64,000 nucleotides of DNA from Rhipicephalus microplus. Its lineage: Eukaryota > Arthropoda > Arachnida > Ixodida > Ixodidae. The notes beneath the pieces were generated by a model. It saw only the letters and a program-made list of their open reading frames with translations. It had not been told where the DNA came from and made no database searches. How positions within the stretch are numbered: position 1 is the stretch's first letter; each line of letters opens with the position of its first letter. This document shows positions 1 to 10,699 of the stretch, piece after piece. The translations under genes and the position numbers were made by a program. The DNA is taken from NCBI RefSeq assembly GCF_043290135.1, contig NW_027464604.1:627501-691500 (forward strand). The letters are read 5' to 3'.

Positions 1-730
1 ATCATTCTCATACCTAATCTCTAATTCCGCTATCGAACAAGTTCAGTCATAACTACCTAGGCGTCACCTTAACATCTGACCTTTTTTGGAACACTCACAT
101 TAACAACATCATATCATCCGCGAACAGACCCCTCGGTTTCCTAAAGCACCAATTGCGTCACGCACCACTAGACATAAAACTTCTGGCTTACAAATCGCTT
201 ATCAGACCTAAACTAGAATATGCAGCGCCCATCTGGAGCCCGCACCAGATATACCTAATAAACGAAATAGAATCTGTACAAAATCGTGCCACTAGGTTCA
301 TTCACTCTTCATATTCATACGAAATAAGCATATCATCCCTAAAACATGACATTGATATTGATAATCTTTCTGTGCATCACCGCATCGCCAGCCTCTGTTT
401 GTTTCACAAGTTCTTTCACAGTTCCCTCAATCAAGCACCTTACATTATCCCACCAACGCGCATATCTCACCGCACAACCCATTCTTATTCAATCGCATGC
501 GCAAGCGCTCGCACTACTACTTTTGCTGCCTCATTTTTTCTTCGCACAGCAGTGGACTGGAATGGCCTTCCCCGTGACGTTGCAGCCATCACGTGTTCAT
601 CAACGTTTGCGCAAAACATACATACATATTGCTTGTCAGAAGATCACTCTCTGTAACCTCCATTTGTTAACCTACCCCTTATGTAATACCCCCTCACCGG
701 GGTCTTTAAGATAATAAAGTGAAGTGAAGT
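1..730 (+). mobile_element. 3' end of a CR1/L2-like LINE, running in from the left edge
   Basis: The fragment holds the C-terminal part of a reverse transcriptase, a short 3' UTR (657-711) and a terminal simple repeat of GTGAA units at about 713-730. The short-repeat tail and the thumb-region motifs fit the CR1/L2 group of non-LTR retrotransposons. The 5' part lies outside the window. The same thumb architecture recurs in LINE-B at 15180-15720, so both probably belong to related families. Confidence 0.8.
18..656 (+). pseudogene. LINE reverse transcriptase, C-terminal fragment
   Basis: The frame is open from about position 18 to the stop at 654-656. It reads through the NYLGVTL motif near 51-71, which marks the end of the polymerase core, and then KLLAYKSLIRPKLEYAAPIW at about 177-236, the conserved thumb segment of CR1/L2-type reverse transcriptases, followed by VQNRATRFI. 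The catalytic palm motifs would lie upstream of the window. There is no ATG at the true start; the first in-frame GTG or ATG is internal. In an intact element this protein would copy the element's own RNA at a nicked target site. As a 5'-cut fragment its activity cannot be judged. Confidence 0.75.
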
Positions 731-783
731 CGCACAAGCCAAGCATGTGGTAGCAATGCTAACCACATGCTTGGCTTGTGCGA
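730..783. repeat. Perfect 22-bp inverted repeat (hairpin) abutting the LINE tail
   Basis: Arms 730-751 and 762-783 are perfectly complementary and enclose a 10-nt loop (752-761) that is itself nearly palindromic. It begins exactly where the LINE GTGAA tail ends. A diverged relative of one arm (GCACAAGCCAAG then TTAGCATTGCT) occurs at about 1353-1383. Confidence 0.85.
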
Positions 784-1727
784 GAAATGTCGCACCACTC
801 CTTCCTTTCTTAATGTTAATGTACAATCAAACCAAAACATGTGCACGCATGTGCCTTTAACACATTTTGTAAACAGATTTGTCCAATGCCTATGAACAAG
901 CCTTACCAATGCCTTTTGGCCTGTTTCACACTTCAGGGCCTTCGATGCACTGTAAGGGCACAAGAAAACTTGTGGGTCTTAAAAGTGACTTGTTTCAAGA
1001 CTTTGCAATATGATGGTTAATTGAAAGTGATAAAATACTGAAGTTGATAAATGAGTTTGTTGTGGTGTCTTGTATAATATTATGCATACTTTTAAAAAAA
1101 GAAGCAAGCATGCAAATTACTAAATTCATAGTGAAAACATAATGACATCAGTGGAAGATTGGTTGTTGTGGTAACTCACCTGCAGTTTGATCGTAATTAT
1201 GGAATATGAATGTTTAACTATCTTGAGTTTTAATGAACTGGCATTTAGTTTGTGAATAACAGTATGCTAAAGAGCATGTACATATTCTTGTTTGGTTGTA
1301 CAACAACAGCGTTAGGAAATATTTTTAAAGAATGAGTGGTAAAAAATTTGTGGCACAAGCCAAGAACATTATTAGCATTGCTCATTTTGTAGCCAGCCTG
1401 GACATTCGAGAATAATTTAACAGACATCTGCCCAGCCAAGTATTTAAAATTACGAAGGATGTTTCAAGGGATGACTGCATAATAATTGCACCTGCATGCA
1501 TGAGCTTTTGTCTCTCAAGTTTCATGCATGTGCTTCGTCATGGCAGAGCATGGTGCAAATACACCCAATGGTTGTCAGCCACTGTTTGGTACACAAGTTG
1601 CGCAGCAAAACGAATTTGAAATAAAATTTAACACAAAATGTTTCATTGCTATTTCCCAGTTGATGTATTATTTCCATTGCAATATAAAAACAAGTACATC
1701 AAATACTGGCTGTATCTCTCTTTGCAG

Positions 1728-1820
1728 CTATGATAAGGACTCCTAGAAATCTTAAAAGTAGGAATCGAGTATCTGGCGAAAACATCAAGCCCTTAAAATC
1801 TACAGAAGTGTTAAGCAAGG
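1728..1820 (+). CDS. Candidate internal exon of an unrecognised gene
   Basis: A pyrimidine-rich acceptor ending TTTGCAG lies directly upstream and a consensus donor (AAGG|GTAAGT) directly downstream. The 93-bp interval is a multiple of three and one frame is open throughout. It would encode a basic, polar peptide (MIRTPRNLKSRN..., rich in Lys, Arg, Ser). I do not recognise the protein. The splice sites are the strongest pair I saw outside transposons. A chance match remains possible because no neighbouring exon is firmly established. Confidence 0.35.
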
Positions 1821-4800
1821 GTAAGTGACAATTGTATAGGTAGCAAAATTACTTTCCTAGAGCGAAGCAGCCAGCTGCACTAGATAAGCTGTCATGTTTA
1901 ATGCGTATAACCTGCCAGGGATGAAACTTGTGATACTTTTACACATTTTCGCTTTATTTCAGTGTACTTAACATTTTAAATTTTATTAAACTAGTAAAAA
2001 ATGTTTAGTTCCCCAAATAATGGCGACGGAATGAAATATAACAGTATTTAACTTGGTATGTGAAATCATAGAATATTTTGCACACTCTTCGAATTTGGCA
2101 GTTGCAGAATTTCCCTGGGACGCATACTTCTCCATATGGGCTTTACATGTTTTCTAGAGAAAGCTTCTGGGCCATCATCGTGAAATAATTTGTTTTAATT
2201 AAGCCATCATAGCAAGTGTGGTACTTCATTAGTTTTTTGCAAAGCAGTTGTAGGGTTCACATATCTCTATTTTCAAGAAATATGAAGTGAATGAATGAAA
2301 GTATAGTTAGGCAGCTAACTGAATGATATAATGACCCGTATGGACTATGACCACTGGAAGGGTGGAGCGTGTGTTGTTACACGTGAACTTACAGGCTGTT
2401 AAGGGTAGATAGACAAATATGGCTGATTGTGTGTAAGTATTAGGGCATGTCAGTTCAGATTAAATACCAGACAAAGATTACAGGCAGCAGTCCTGATAGA
2501 TGTGAACTGTTGGAAGCAGTTCAAGCTGGAAAAGAAGTGGTGTATTTAATTGTGACACATTTGTTGAAACTTTGAAAACCAGGAAAATTTCTCGAGCAGG
2601 CAATGTTAAGTGATGTTTTTGATGACTGTGACATTGCACACTGTCACTCTTCACATGTGTCTGTTTCCTTATATATTTTCTACCAAAGCCACAAACAAAG
2701 ATAGATGGCAGTTAACTCGCGTCCTGTTCCCTGTTTTATGCAAGTGTCATTCTGCACTTTATTACCTTAGAAGTACTTGCTGCTAGGCAGGTTGGTATAA
2801 CATTATTAGAGAAAATTCTAGACGATGCGAATGTGTGGTGTAGTGTAAATATTTTCTGTAGTTCAGCTGCGACCGATGCTCTTTTTCTGTGCTTTTTCAT
2901 TTTTCCAGTGGTGCTTAGGCGTCTATAATTTTCCCCCTTAGCTTAATTAGCTCCCTGAAGCTATGCATCATCTTGCCCTTTAACAACCATTGTTAAACTA
3001 TTGTATGTGGCATTGTTGATGCAAAATGACCTTAGAGTATATGCTAAAGCTCCTGCAGGATCACCGGCTGAATGTGACAACCAGTTCACCATTTATAGGG
3101 CCAGAAGTATTGACATTTTCAATATATCTGTTCGCACAGTGCTTCATTGGAGTCATGCAAGCTTAAAATATGGTGCTCCCACAGAGAAATTTTTCTTCCT
3201 GTGCTGTGACCAACGGGAAAACTATGTAGACAATAATGAAAAGAGATCACAACTAGGCTTAGCTGTGTGATGTCTGCCTCAATAAAAATGTAATAAATTA
3301 ATGCAAGTGTGCTTGTATCACCATGGTGTTGCCAGTTTATTACTACATTTGATATGAATCTCTGCTCGCTCCACCATGGTGTTCCTAAGGGCGTACACAG
3401 TCTTACCTCTGAGACAGCATTGCCAGAACTAATTTCACTGTCACAATCTTGAACAGGTGAGCAACAAGCATTCGCCAGTGCAGAGAACACAAGAGAAGTG
3501 GTCACTGCTTGCATGTTCAAGGTCGTATACACGCACACCGGACTATGATTTTGCAGTGTCTTACATTTTGAGTGGAGTATACATCGTGATGGCGGGAGCC
3601 ATCTCTGTGGTCACCAGCTAGACTGTCACAATGTGCATATTGTTGCTTCAGACAACTGTTTAGGACAAAAAAAAGGGCACCGTAGAAAAAAAAATTTTTA
3701 GGCTAATGTAAGAGCTTGTGGTGAGGAGACTCTCAAAAGGTATATGGTGTGTCATCTTGCAATAGAGAAGCAACATTTATACCTAGTTTATGTTAGTAGG
3801 AGTCTGCTAAACATTGGCCATACAAGCTTGTGGCTAGAGAAGGATGATGTCCAGAAGTTGCCCTCCTGAAATGTTAACCTGCACCGTCCTCCCTTGCCCT
3901 TCTTGGTGCACTGGAATTTTTGCCCTATAGGTACTAATTCCTTCAGTGGGTACTCTTGAAGGGCTTCTGAATAGGCTCACTCTTACCACCTGCTTTACCC
4001 AAGGGCAAATCCTACTGTAGGAACTTGTTTGCTTGGCAGAAATTTTTAACAGGAAAAGAAGCTTCACTCGTTACACAAATAAAGCTACAGCATTGCAAGA
4101 TTACTATGATGTTATGTACACAGACCTCCCACATACAACTAACTAAAATCTCACCACTTACCTCTATGGTGAGCCTGATTATGCCTTAAGACAGCATGTA
4201 AGTTTCTTGATCCTATACTTTTTACTCAGTACATGAACCTTGAAAAAACAAGATCGTCACGTGCAGTCCGTAAAACCAGTGCTTATGAACTGCAATGATG
4301 CCATCGAAAGCATCAGCGAAAGTAAATGCACCCTGCTGGAAAGCAAATTCTGCGTGAAGCCTGTAAATGTACTGTTAACAAAGTCTTCTCGACAACTTCA
4401 TTATGTCTATTTCTGCAATTTGCATAATCCTGTTTCATACATACCTTGCTGTTCACCCTATAATTATTGACCTCTGAGTATTACTCAAGTGACCATGCTC
4501 ATTTAACATACCTGCAAGCCTCAGTGCTAACCTAATGAAATTGGAGACTTTAATAAAGTAATGCTCTCTAACGCTCACCCCTTCAAAAAAAGTTTTTAGC
4601 ATCCCCTGAAAACCTATTCTTTAAAAATTTGATCATCAGAGATGCGATGTATCTCCACACCTGATGACAGACATTTGTCCAATTACAGCCACATTATAAC
4701 AACAAGCAGCCTTTGTAAGATGCGTGAACACGTGCCATCATCTCAGGTCAACATGTTTCCTGAAACCAGCTTGCTCTTAGTTATGAAACAGAATGGTTTT

Positions 4801-5014
4801 CATAAATCATTTTCTTGCTAAGCTCAACTTGCCCCATGACAAACTGTGTGTTTAATTTTAGACCATTCTTGGGGAGCTATTTTTCTTAATAACTAAAGAA
4901 AGCCCGATAAGGTGAAGCATGAGCTTTTAAAAGGAAATTTGCAAAACATGCACAATCGTCTCCAATACCTAGCCTGAGTATATATTTCACTAATAATGAT
5001 CATTTTCATTTTAG

Positions 5015-5064
5015 AGCACATATCTGATGGCACAAAACCTGGAGTACCAAGGAGTCTCTCACAG
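5015..5064 (+). CDS. Candidate 50-bp internal exon of an unrecognised gene
   Basis: The acceptor CATTTTCATTTTAG precedes it and the donor ACAG|GTATCT follows it. If joined to a phase-1 exon such as 1728-1820 the frame reads HISDGTKPGVPRSLSQ and ends in phase 0. The minus strand of the same region is also open (about 4893-5093), so strand is uncertain. Function unknown. Confidence 0.25.
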
Positions 5065-6692
5065 GTATCTTTCACTTCTTTATTAGGGGTCATGCAACAA
5101 TTTTAAATTATTCATGCGATATACTAGAAGTTTACTGCAGTGTGAATCACTTGCCACAATTTAAAAAAATAATTATGGGGGGAACATATGGACTCTTTAC
5201 GAAGGTTGAAGTTGGTGCTGAGGCCGTCTGTCGCATGACCAGTAATGAGACAAAGCACGGCGCATCGCATTAGGCCTAATAGCAGTGCTACGCTTCCATT
5301 TCACACACACACGCGCGCGCATAATGTATGCTTTACTGCAATACACTGCAAGCACTTCACCCCATGACACTGGTGTATTGCGGCAATGTTAACTTTTGAA
5401 AAGACCTTTACGGGTTAGCAATTGAAGCTCGACAATGCTCCCAGCAATGAAATTTCTATTTTATTACATTTTTTCATTGTTATACACTTGCCTAAACTAG
5501 TGTTACCAGCCGTCCCGAATTTCGCTGGACTGTCCAAGACTTTGCCCGCGCTCTCCCAGTCGGGACAAATGTCCCCGATTTTTTTCCGGTGTTCAGTAAA
5601 TGAAAAAAAAAAGAAACGTTTTGCGCTATAAAAGGCATGCCAAGTAACGAGCGTCCGTCATATCACATAGACAAAGAAATGTTGCTGTGGTTAGCTGCAA
5701 GGAACTTTAAACACTTCAGCTGAACTTTAGCCTCAACTTTTACTAGAGCATTCTAGAGCGAGAGGAAGTGTCACGAAGAGCACATAGCAAAATTTAGTGC
5801 CACATCAAGAGACCGACGCAATGAAGAGAAGAAATAACGGATTTGTTTGGAAGGCACCGCAACAAAGAAAACTAATTTCCTCACCCACACACAACCCCCT
5901 TCACTGCTGGTTACCCCAATCTAAACACACACTGCTAAGCAAACAAATTGCCATCATCTGCGACTGCTTAATAAAGCCACTAGGACAAGAACGTTCTCTA
6001 ATTCCAACTTGTGCATTCCGTATCTATCTCGCGCACTTACGCAAGAACAAGCTTCAATGAAAGCGTTGGCACAGTATATACTTCCTCCCAAGTGACACCA
6101 GCTGTTTGATCAGTCCTCAAGCAACACGCATGCACCTACCATACATCCGCGTAGTACATGCATCAGACCAATATTCACAAATCGCGTTCCAAAGGCCTTT
6201 ATTTTATGCTCGTTGTCATTGCTTGTAGATTTGGTGGCAAACACTTCGGGCTGGTAGGTGTTAATTCTGTGCTTCGGGCGAATGACGTTAACTACTCGAT
6301 AAGCACGGCGACATCACAGCAATTAAGAAAAGCGGCAGCGACTTGCGTATGAATCACTTTCTAACAACAGAAAGCGACCACGACCCCACGGACAGAGGCG
6401 CTTCTCGCCATTTCAAACAGATTACAGTCCAATCCAACACCAACATCGGAGAAAAAAACATCACGACTAGAATACGATGAACCCGCTACAGACTGTGTGT
6501 CACAAGCTAGTGAGGAACTCTACCTGAACCACGGAATAAAGAACGCCCAAATCGCCTGAAAAGTGTTTTTTAACACACCGATTCTAACGCCACTTTAAGC
6601 CAAGTCAAGCCGGTTTTAAGTGGCTATTGGGTGAACCGAACCGTTTTGCCTCGAAAAGGTTCGTGCCACCGGGGGAACCGAAACACTTCCTA

Positions 6693-6947
6693 AAGCTAGC
6701 TAGCATCGTGAAACCACCAAAAACGACGTCATCAACGAGATAGTGTTGTTTTGTTGCGAGTACGAAACTGCGATAGGTGAAATATTGTGAAAGCACACAA
6801 AACGACATGAACTAGCCGGATACTGCGTCTTGTATTGTTACGAGTGCGAAACTGCTAGTTTGTGATATTCTCGTGAAAGCACATGCAAACATCGTGAAAC
6901 CTTAAAGAACGATGTCATTTAGCGAGATGCAGCGTCCTCTACTGTAC

Positions 6948-6949
<2 letters not shown>
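6693..6949 (+). repeat. Satellite array, left fragment
   Basis: The fragment begins near AAGCTAGCTAGC and matches the first part of the roughly 565-bp unit seen at 16227-17085, 20246-21567 and 58668-59975. It stops at 6949, where the LINE-C tail starts. The array resumes at 16227, so one array was split by insertion. Confidence 0.9.
6937..6949. repeat. Target-site duplication of LINE-C, left copy
   Basis: Thirteen bases match 16227-16239 with one mismatch (CTCTACTGTACTA versus CTGTACTGTACTA). Both lie in satellite sequence that is continuous in intact units. Confidence 0.75.
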
Positions 6950-6982
<33 letters not shown>

Positions 6983-7127
6983 AGATGCAAGGAAAGGCAG
7001 GGAGGTTAACCAGACGCACATCCGGTTTGCTACCCTGCACTGGGGAAGGAATAAAGGGGAGAAAAGAGGTTGCAGAGAGATGAGAAGGTACACACAATCA
7101 CGAGCACACTCGGGGAGCACACACAGT

Positions 7128-7258
7128 CTACAGGCGGTCGCTCAGGTTTGTTGACTTTAGGTAAATTAGCAGTGCTTTAGTTGCTTTCTGCGCGACTGAG
7201 GCAGATGCCCAAGGTCCTAGTATCTTCTGCACACAAAATGGTCCGGGTTCAAGTTGAT
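7128..7258 (-). pseudogene. LINE-C protein, extreme C-terminus
   Basis: Read on the minus strand, this stretch gives PFCVQKILGPWASASVAQKA and ends LSDRL before a TAG stop at 7128-7130. The KILGPW...AQKATKALL segment fits the C-terminal tail of RNase H-type LINE polyproteins and should be contiguous with the fragment at 15757-16226 once LINE-B is removed. A few residues may be missing at the junction; no clear target duplication for LINE-B is visible there. Confidence 0.7.
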
Positions 7259-7273
7259 TTGTGAAACTCCCGT

Positions 7274-7332
7274 GTGGGAGCGGCGGCACTACAGCAGCAA
7301 TGTCGCCGAAACATGCGTGGCTTATCTTGCAG
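7274..7332 (+). repeat. 59-bp direct repeat in LINE-B leader, copy 1
   Basis: The interval matches 7508-7566 with two visible differences and an offset of 234 bp. Both copies contain GTGGGAGCGGCGGCACTACA and end CTTGCAG; the sequences after that point differ. Copy 2 carries the likely ORF1 start. It may be a duplicated promoter monomer or a template-switch product. Confidence 0.85.
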
Positions 7333-7507
7333 ATGGTGCCGCTCGTGCACAGTGCTCCAACATCGACCGACAAAGTCCCGGCCCTGCCCAGATTATCCCC
7401 GACAGCATCCCGTGATGTCATCGGGGCCAACCTATGGAACTGGAAGACTTCGGTTACGTCACCACGCGAAGAAGACATAAAACCTCGTCCGCTTCAGTGG
7501 CACCTCA

Positions 7508-7566
7508 GTGGGAGCGGCGGCACTACAGCAGCAATGTCGCTGAAACATGCGTGGCTTACCTTGCAG
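7508..7566 (+). repeat. 59-bp direct repeat in LINE-B leader, copy 2
   Basis: Second copy of the 7274-7332 repeat. Its internal ATG at 7534 opens the frame that runs through the 2A-like motif into ORF1. Confidence 0.85.
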
Positions 7567-8370
7567 GTTGGTTATTGTGCTCCTGCATCTTACTATCGTT
7601 CCTGCAATCTTTTTTTGATTGTGCTGCCGCTCCCAGCGAATTGTTTTGACATTTTGTTCAAGTTGTGGTCAGAATTGGTGCTAATGCTTTCCGGGGACAT
7701 TGAACTCAATCCCGGATCAACAGTTGAGGAAATGCTAGAGACAATCTTAAAGACACAAACTCAAATACAAGCTAGGCTTACTCAGATAGAAGAAAAATTG
7801 GAACCTTTGTCTGAATATGCTGCTAAGATAAATAACCTTGACATTGCTGTTGAAAGCCTCCAGCGCACGATTGAACAACAGCAAGAAAGGTTAAACGAAT
7901 TGGAAGACAGGGCTAGAAGAAATAATCTTCTTGTTTTTGGTGTCACTGAGACTGATAAAGAAACACGACAGGACATTGAAGAGAAAGTATTAAAAAACAT
8001 ATTCTCAATGCGCCTTGGTGTTACAGTGTCCTCAGTAGAAAGAATTCACCGCACTGGTCAGAAGAAAAGCAAACAGGACAGACCAGTAATTGTAAGATTT
8101 TATGACTACAATGAAAAGATGGCCATATTTAGGAGCTGCAAAAAATTGAGAGGTACTAATATCGGAGTCTCTGACGACTACTCAAAAGAAACATTAGAAA
8201 AAAGGAAGTCCCTTTGGCGCTCTGCTCTTGATGATAGGCGCAATGGTGCGAAGGTGAAGCTTGTTCGAGATAAGCTTTACATCGACGACCCTGCTTATAC
8301 GTGGGATTGCCGTTCCAATACACGCGTGAAAGTTAAGAACGCTCAAAGCGAAGCACGCCGCCCGGTCTGA
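7534..8370 (+). CDS. LINE-B ORF1 protein (2A-like leader, coiled coil, RRM-like domain)
   Basis: ORF1 proteins bind element RNA and form the ribonucleoprotein that goes to the target. I chose ATG 7534, in the second leader repeat; the frame is open from 7261, so an earlier start is possible. Residues 1-49 hold a hydrophobic stretch (LFLIVLPLPANCF). Residues 50-62 read LMLSGDIELNPGS-like, a 2A-type motif. About 67-135 form a Glu/Gln/Leu-rich coiled coil (QIEEKLEPL, LNELEDRARR). NNLLVFGV starts an RRM-like fold, and IHRTG, VIVRFYDY and SDDYSKETLEKRK match the L1-type ORF1 RRM and C-terminal domain. The frame is intact to TGA 8368-8370, unlike the broken ORF2 that follows almost directly. Confidence 0.8.
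   Translation: MSLKHAWLTLQVGYCAPASYYRSCNLFLIVLPLPANCFDILFKLWSELVLMLSGDIELNPGSTVEEMLETILKTQTQIQARLTQIEEKLEPLSEYAAKINNLDIAVESLQRTIEQQQERLNELEDRARRNNLLVFGVTETDKETRQDIEEKVLKNIFSMRLGVTVSSVERIHRTGQKKSKQDRPVIVRFYDYNEKMAIFRSCKKLRGTNIGVSDDYSKETLEKRKSLWRSALDDRRNGAKVKLVRDKLYIDDPAYTWDCRSNTRVKVKNAQSEARRPV
7681..7719 (+). other. 2A-like translational recoding motif, terminal Pro replaced by Ser
   Basis: The codons read LMLSGDIELNPGS, with Asp at 7696-7698, Glu at 7702-7704, NPG at 7708-7716 and Ser (TCA) at 7717-7719. The family consensus is D-(V/I)-E-x-N-P-G-P. Such motifs are known near the N-terminus of APE-type non-LTR retrotransposon ORF1s, where they cause ribosome skipping. Here the residue after the skip site is Ser, so activity is doubtful. 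The context (hydrophobic leader before, ORF1 after) is the expected one. Confidence 0.75.
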
Positions 8371-8622
8371 CAAAAGAAGCAGTGCGACATAAAGCTGATA
8401 AACGTGAACGCACGAAGCGTTTTGAACAAAACAGAAGAACTAGAATCGTTGACACTAATTTATGACCCTGACTTCGTGGCTGTAACAGAAACTTGGCTAA
8501 CAGAGGATGTTGCAGATACAAATGTTTTTCCCATTTCATTTCATGTACTGCGTAATGACAGACTAACCCAAGGCGGAGGCGTTGCTTTACTGATTAAGAA
8601 AACTCTTCGGTACGAATTATAA
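8371..8622 (+). pseudogene. LINE-B ORF2, first part of the endonuclease domain
   Basis: After the ORF1 stop the frame reads KLINVNARSVLNK, the start of an APE-type endonuclease, then FVAVTETWL and GGGVALLI. In APE endonucleases the TETWL Glu coordinates the catalytic metal. The ORF2 start codon is unclear: no ATG precedes the domain in frame, and GTG 8404 lies inside it. The reading is cut at 8622 by the 3' tail of LINE-A and resumes at about 13142. The protein would nick the target and prime reverse transcription. Confidence 0.75.
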
Positions 8623-8643
8623 TAATAATAATAATAATAATAA
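8620..8643 (+). repeat. TAA microsatellite, 3' tail of LINE-A
   Basis: About seven TAA units lie exactly at the LINE-B/LINE-A junction. On the minus strand they form a TTA-repeat tail after the LINE-A 3' UTR. Confidence 0.85.
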
Positions 8644-8876
8644 TTTTTATTTCCATCAGCGATGGAGGAGACTGCGGGTAAAAGTTGCTTGAAAGCACAA
8701 GCAACTTGACAGAGGCCCGCAGCCACCCCTACAGTGCAGGCAGCGATGGCAAACATTCACATAAAGAGAAAAAAAAAATCACAAGAAACACATATTCGGA
8801 ATACAGATATGTCTAAAAAAAAACACATCAGTAAGGAAGAATAAAAAAAAAGCAATATTTTACACTATTTACTATG

Positions 8877-9955
8877 TTAGCATGAATTGATGAAATGCTC
8901 GCGCAGTGTTCGTGCAGAAGTTATTTTCAATTCAATGTGTAATTTATGAAATGAATTTAAAAGGGTTGGCAGCGTGTATGATAGCTTCTGCATAGAATAG
9001 CTTGTCCGCGCAGTGACCACCTTCCACTGTTCTATGTAACGAGTGCCGTATGAATGGGTGTTTTTGGCAAGATGAGATAACTCGTGGAAAAACTTTAGGT
9101 TTTCTTTTATCTCTCGTTTGAACGCTATACTTAACTTGTAATTGTATAGGGTAAACACGCGGATGACATTTCCCTTCAAGAATAAATCTGAAGTATGGGA
9201 ATTGTAGGGTACATTGAAAAGCGCCCGTAGAAATTTTTTCTGCAGTACATGAAGTCTTTCAAGATTTGTATATGTCGTCGTACCCCATACCAAAAAACAA
9301 TAATACAAGGAAGAAAAAAAGAGCGCATTGTAAACAAGAAGCTTTATTTTAAAAGGTAATATCAATCTGTGACGCGCCATCATACCAACCACACGAGATA
9401 GCTTGCCTAAAACTGATTCGATGTGTAAATCCCAAAGCATATTTTGTGTGAAGGTAACTCCCAGTATTTTCACACTACTCACTATTTCTATTGCTTCATT
9501 TGTGTAAAGAAGGGTGATGTGATCGCAGGTTATCTGCTTAGATTTTGGTCTGAAAATCACGGCTTTTGTCTTTTTAGTATTAATTTGCAAAACGTTTGCT
9601 GCTGACCATTCTTGGAGCGCCCTTAGAGCAGTGTTGGTGTTATTCTGAGGCTACCAAGTTCAGGTGACGAAAAAAATAGGCTAGCGTCGTCAGCGTACAT
9701 AACGTATTTCGCATCACTGTAGATATTTACTAGGTCATTGATGTAAACTATAAAAAGAAATGGGCCGAGAATACTACCTTGAGGAACGCCTCTGCTGATG
9801 TGTTTTAAGTCTGAACGGTAATGCTCAATCTGGACATACTGATGGCGATGATCTAGATACGACTTCACGAGGTTTAAGCAGTGCCCGCGAATACCATAGG
9901 TTTCAAGTTTTTTAAGTAGTATGGAATGATGGATACAATCAAATGCTTTACTGAA
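8877..9955 (-). pseudogene. LINE-A ORF2, reverse transcriptase palm to C-terminus
   Basis: On the minus strand this begins at FDCIHHS, the second half of RT motif A split by the PLE. RGVPQGSILGPFLF is motif B and YADDASLF (codons near 9690) is the intact catalytic motif C. A frameshift near 9645 separates it from the downstream frame, which resumes at ALRALQEWSAA and continues through QINTKKTKAVIF, the thumb region (KLLVYNALFFSSLYYC) and the stop at 8877-8879. The protein would perform target-primed reverse transcription; the frameshift and the PLE insertion abolish it. Confidence 0.8.
9945..9955. repeat. 11-bp target-site duplication of the PLE, left copy
   Basis: GCTTTACTGAA here is repeated exactly at 11420-11430, at the two ends of the inserted PLE dimer. 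The last four bases are also shared with the PLE arm. Confidence 0.85.
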
Positions 9956-10164
9956 TCCATTAAGAGTGAGTAAGCGCAAAACAGACAAGGACGTAGAAGA
10001 GACAGACACATACAGAGCGCTACTTTCAACTGATCTTTTATTTTCGCACGAACCGATAAATATATACCGAGCGAGCGGAAATAACATAAACATAAAGAAC
10101 ATATCGCGGAATCACATCGTAGAACCAAGCACGTGTAAATTGCACTACATAGTAAAAGTACAAG

Positions 10165-10644
10165 TCACTGTGTCGAATCAAGGTAATGAAGTTCTTTTTG
10201 AGAAAGCGATACTGATGGTTGGCTAACGCACATGTCAGATAATTTCGCGATTTCATATGCCTCCATAATCTCCCTTGTCATTTTGCCAGGAGCCTTAGAT
10301 AGAATTTTAGTTTTTTCGAAGAGGGGTATACATCCACAATCTCGGCAATGGATGCCCAAATGGCCCGAGATTGCTTTCGTGACATTATAATGATGTTCTT
10401 TCAATCTCTGATTGATACATCGGCCAGTTTGACCAATATAGGTTCTTCCACAAGAAAGCAGAATAGCATAAACAACATTGCGAATGCAGTTCACAAAAAT
10501 TGTTCGATGATTAATAAGGCAGGTGTTTGCACTGTTACACTGTGAATTAACGCGTCGACACAACCTATGTAGACGTTCGGGAGCTGAAAAGATCACATCC
10601 ACTCCTGCCTTTCCCGCGATCCTTCTGAGATTATGCGATACACC
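10165..10644 (-). CDS. PLE GIY-YIG endonuclease domain, left (minus-strand) arm
   Basis: On the minus strand the arm reads VYAILLSCGRTYIGQTGR, a GIY-YIG motif with the first triad altered to VYA, then RLKEHH, then CRDCGC, then MTREIMEAYEI with the conserved Glu. This Cys-containing GIY-YIG nuclease is the C-terminal domain of Penelope-like retroelements, where it nicks DNA for priming. The protein is N-terminally truncated: PLE reverse transcriptase is missing. An open frame continues across the spacer into the opposite arm, but that part is an artefact of the inversion. Confidence 0.75.
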   Translation of the reverse strand, partial: GVSHNLRRIAGKAGVDVIFSAPERLHRLCRRVNSQCNSANTCLINHRTIFVNCIRNVVYAILLSCGRTYIGQTGRCINQRLKEHHYNVTKAISGHLGIHCRDCGCIPLFEKTKILSKAPGKMTREIMEAYEIAKLSDMCVSQPSVSLSQKELHYLDSTQ

Positions 10645-10699
10645 ATGCAAGTACGGAACGACGGCCACTTTTTTTGCTGTACGACCATTACTGCCTTTA

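Larger units (their letters stand above)
784..6692. other. Unassigned AT-rich DNA with a few candidate exons
   Basis: I recognise no transposon or known gene here. Isolated stretches have good splice signals on the plus strand (1728-1820, 5015-5064; listed separately). On the minus strand a coding-looking stretch ends at a GAG|gtaaga donor near 3411. A CA/CG dinucleotide run sits at about 5302-5321. A cluster of CCCGA/TCGGGAC motifs at 5510-5585 looks like a decayed dispersed repeat. The rest shows nothing I can name. Confidence 0.4.

Noticed and set aside
8541..8756. Minus-strand frame with a Tyr run
   Set aside because: Translation of the TAA microsatellite at the LINE-A/LINE-B junction.
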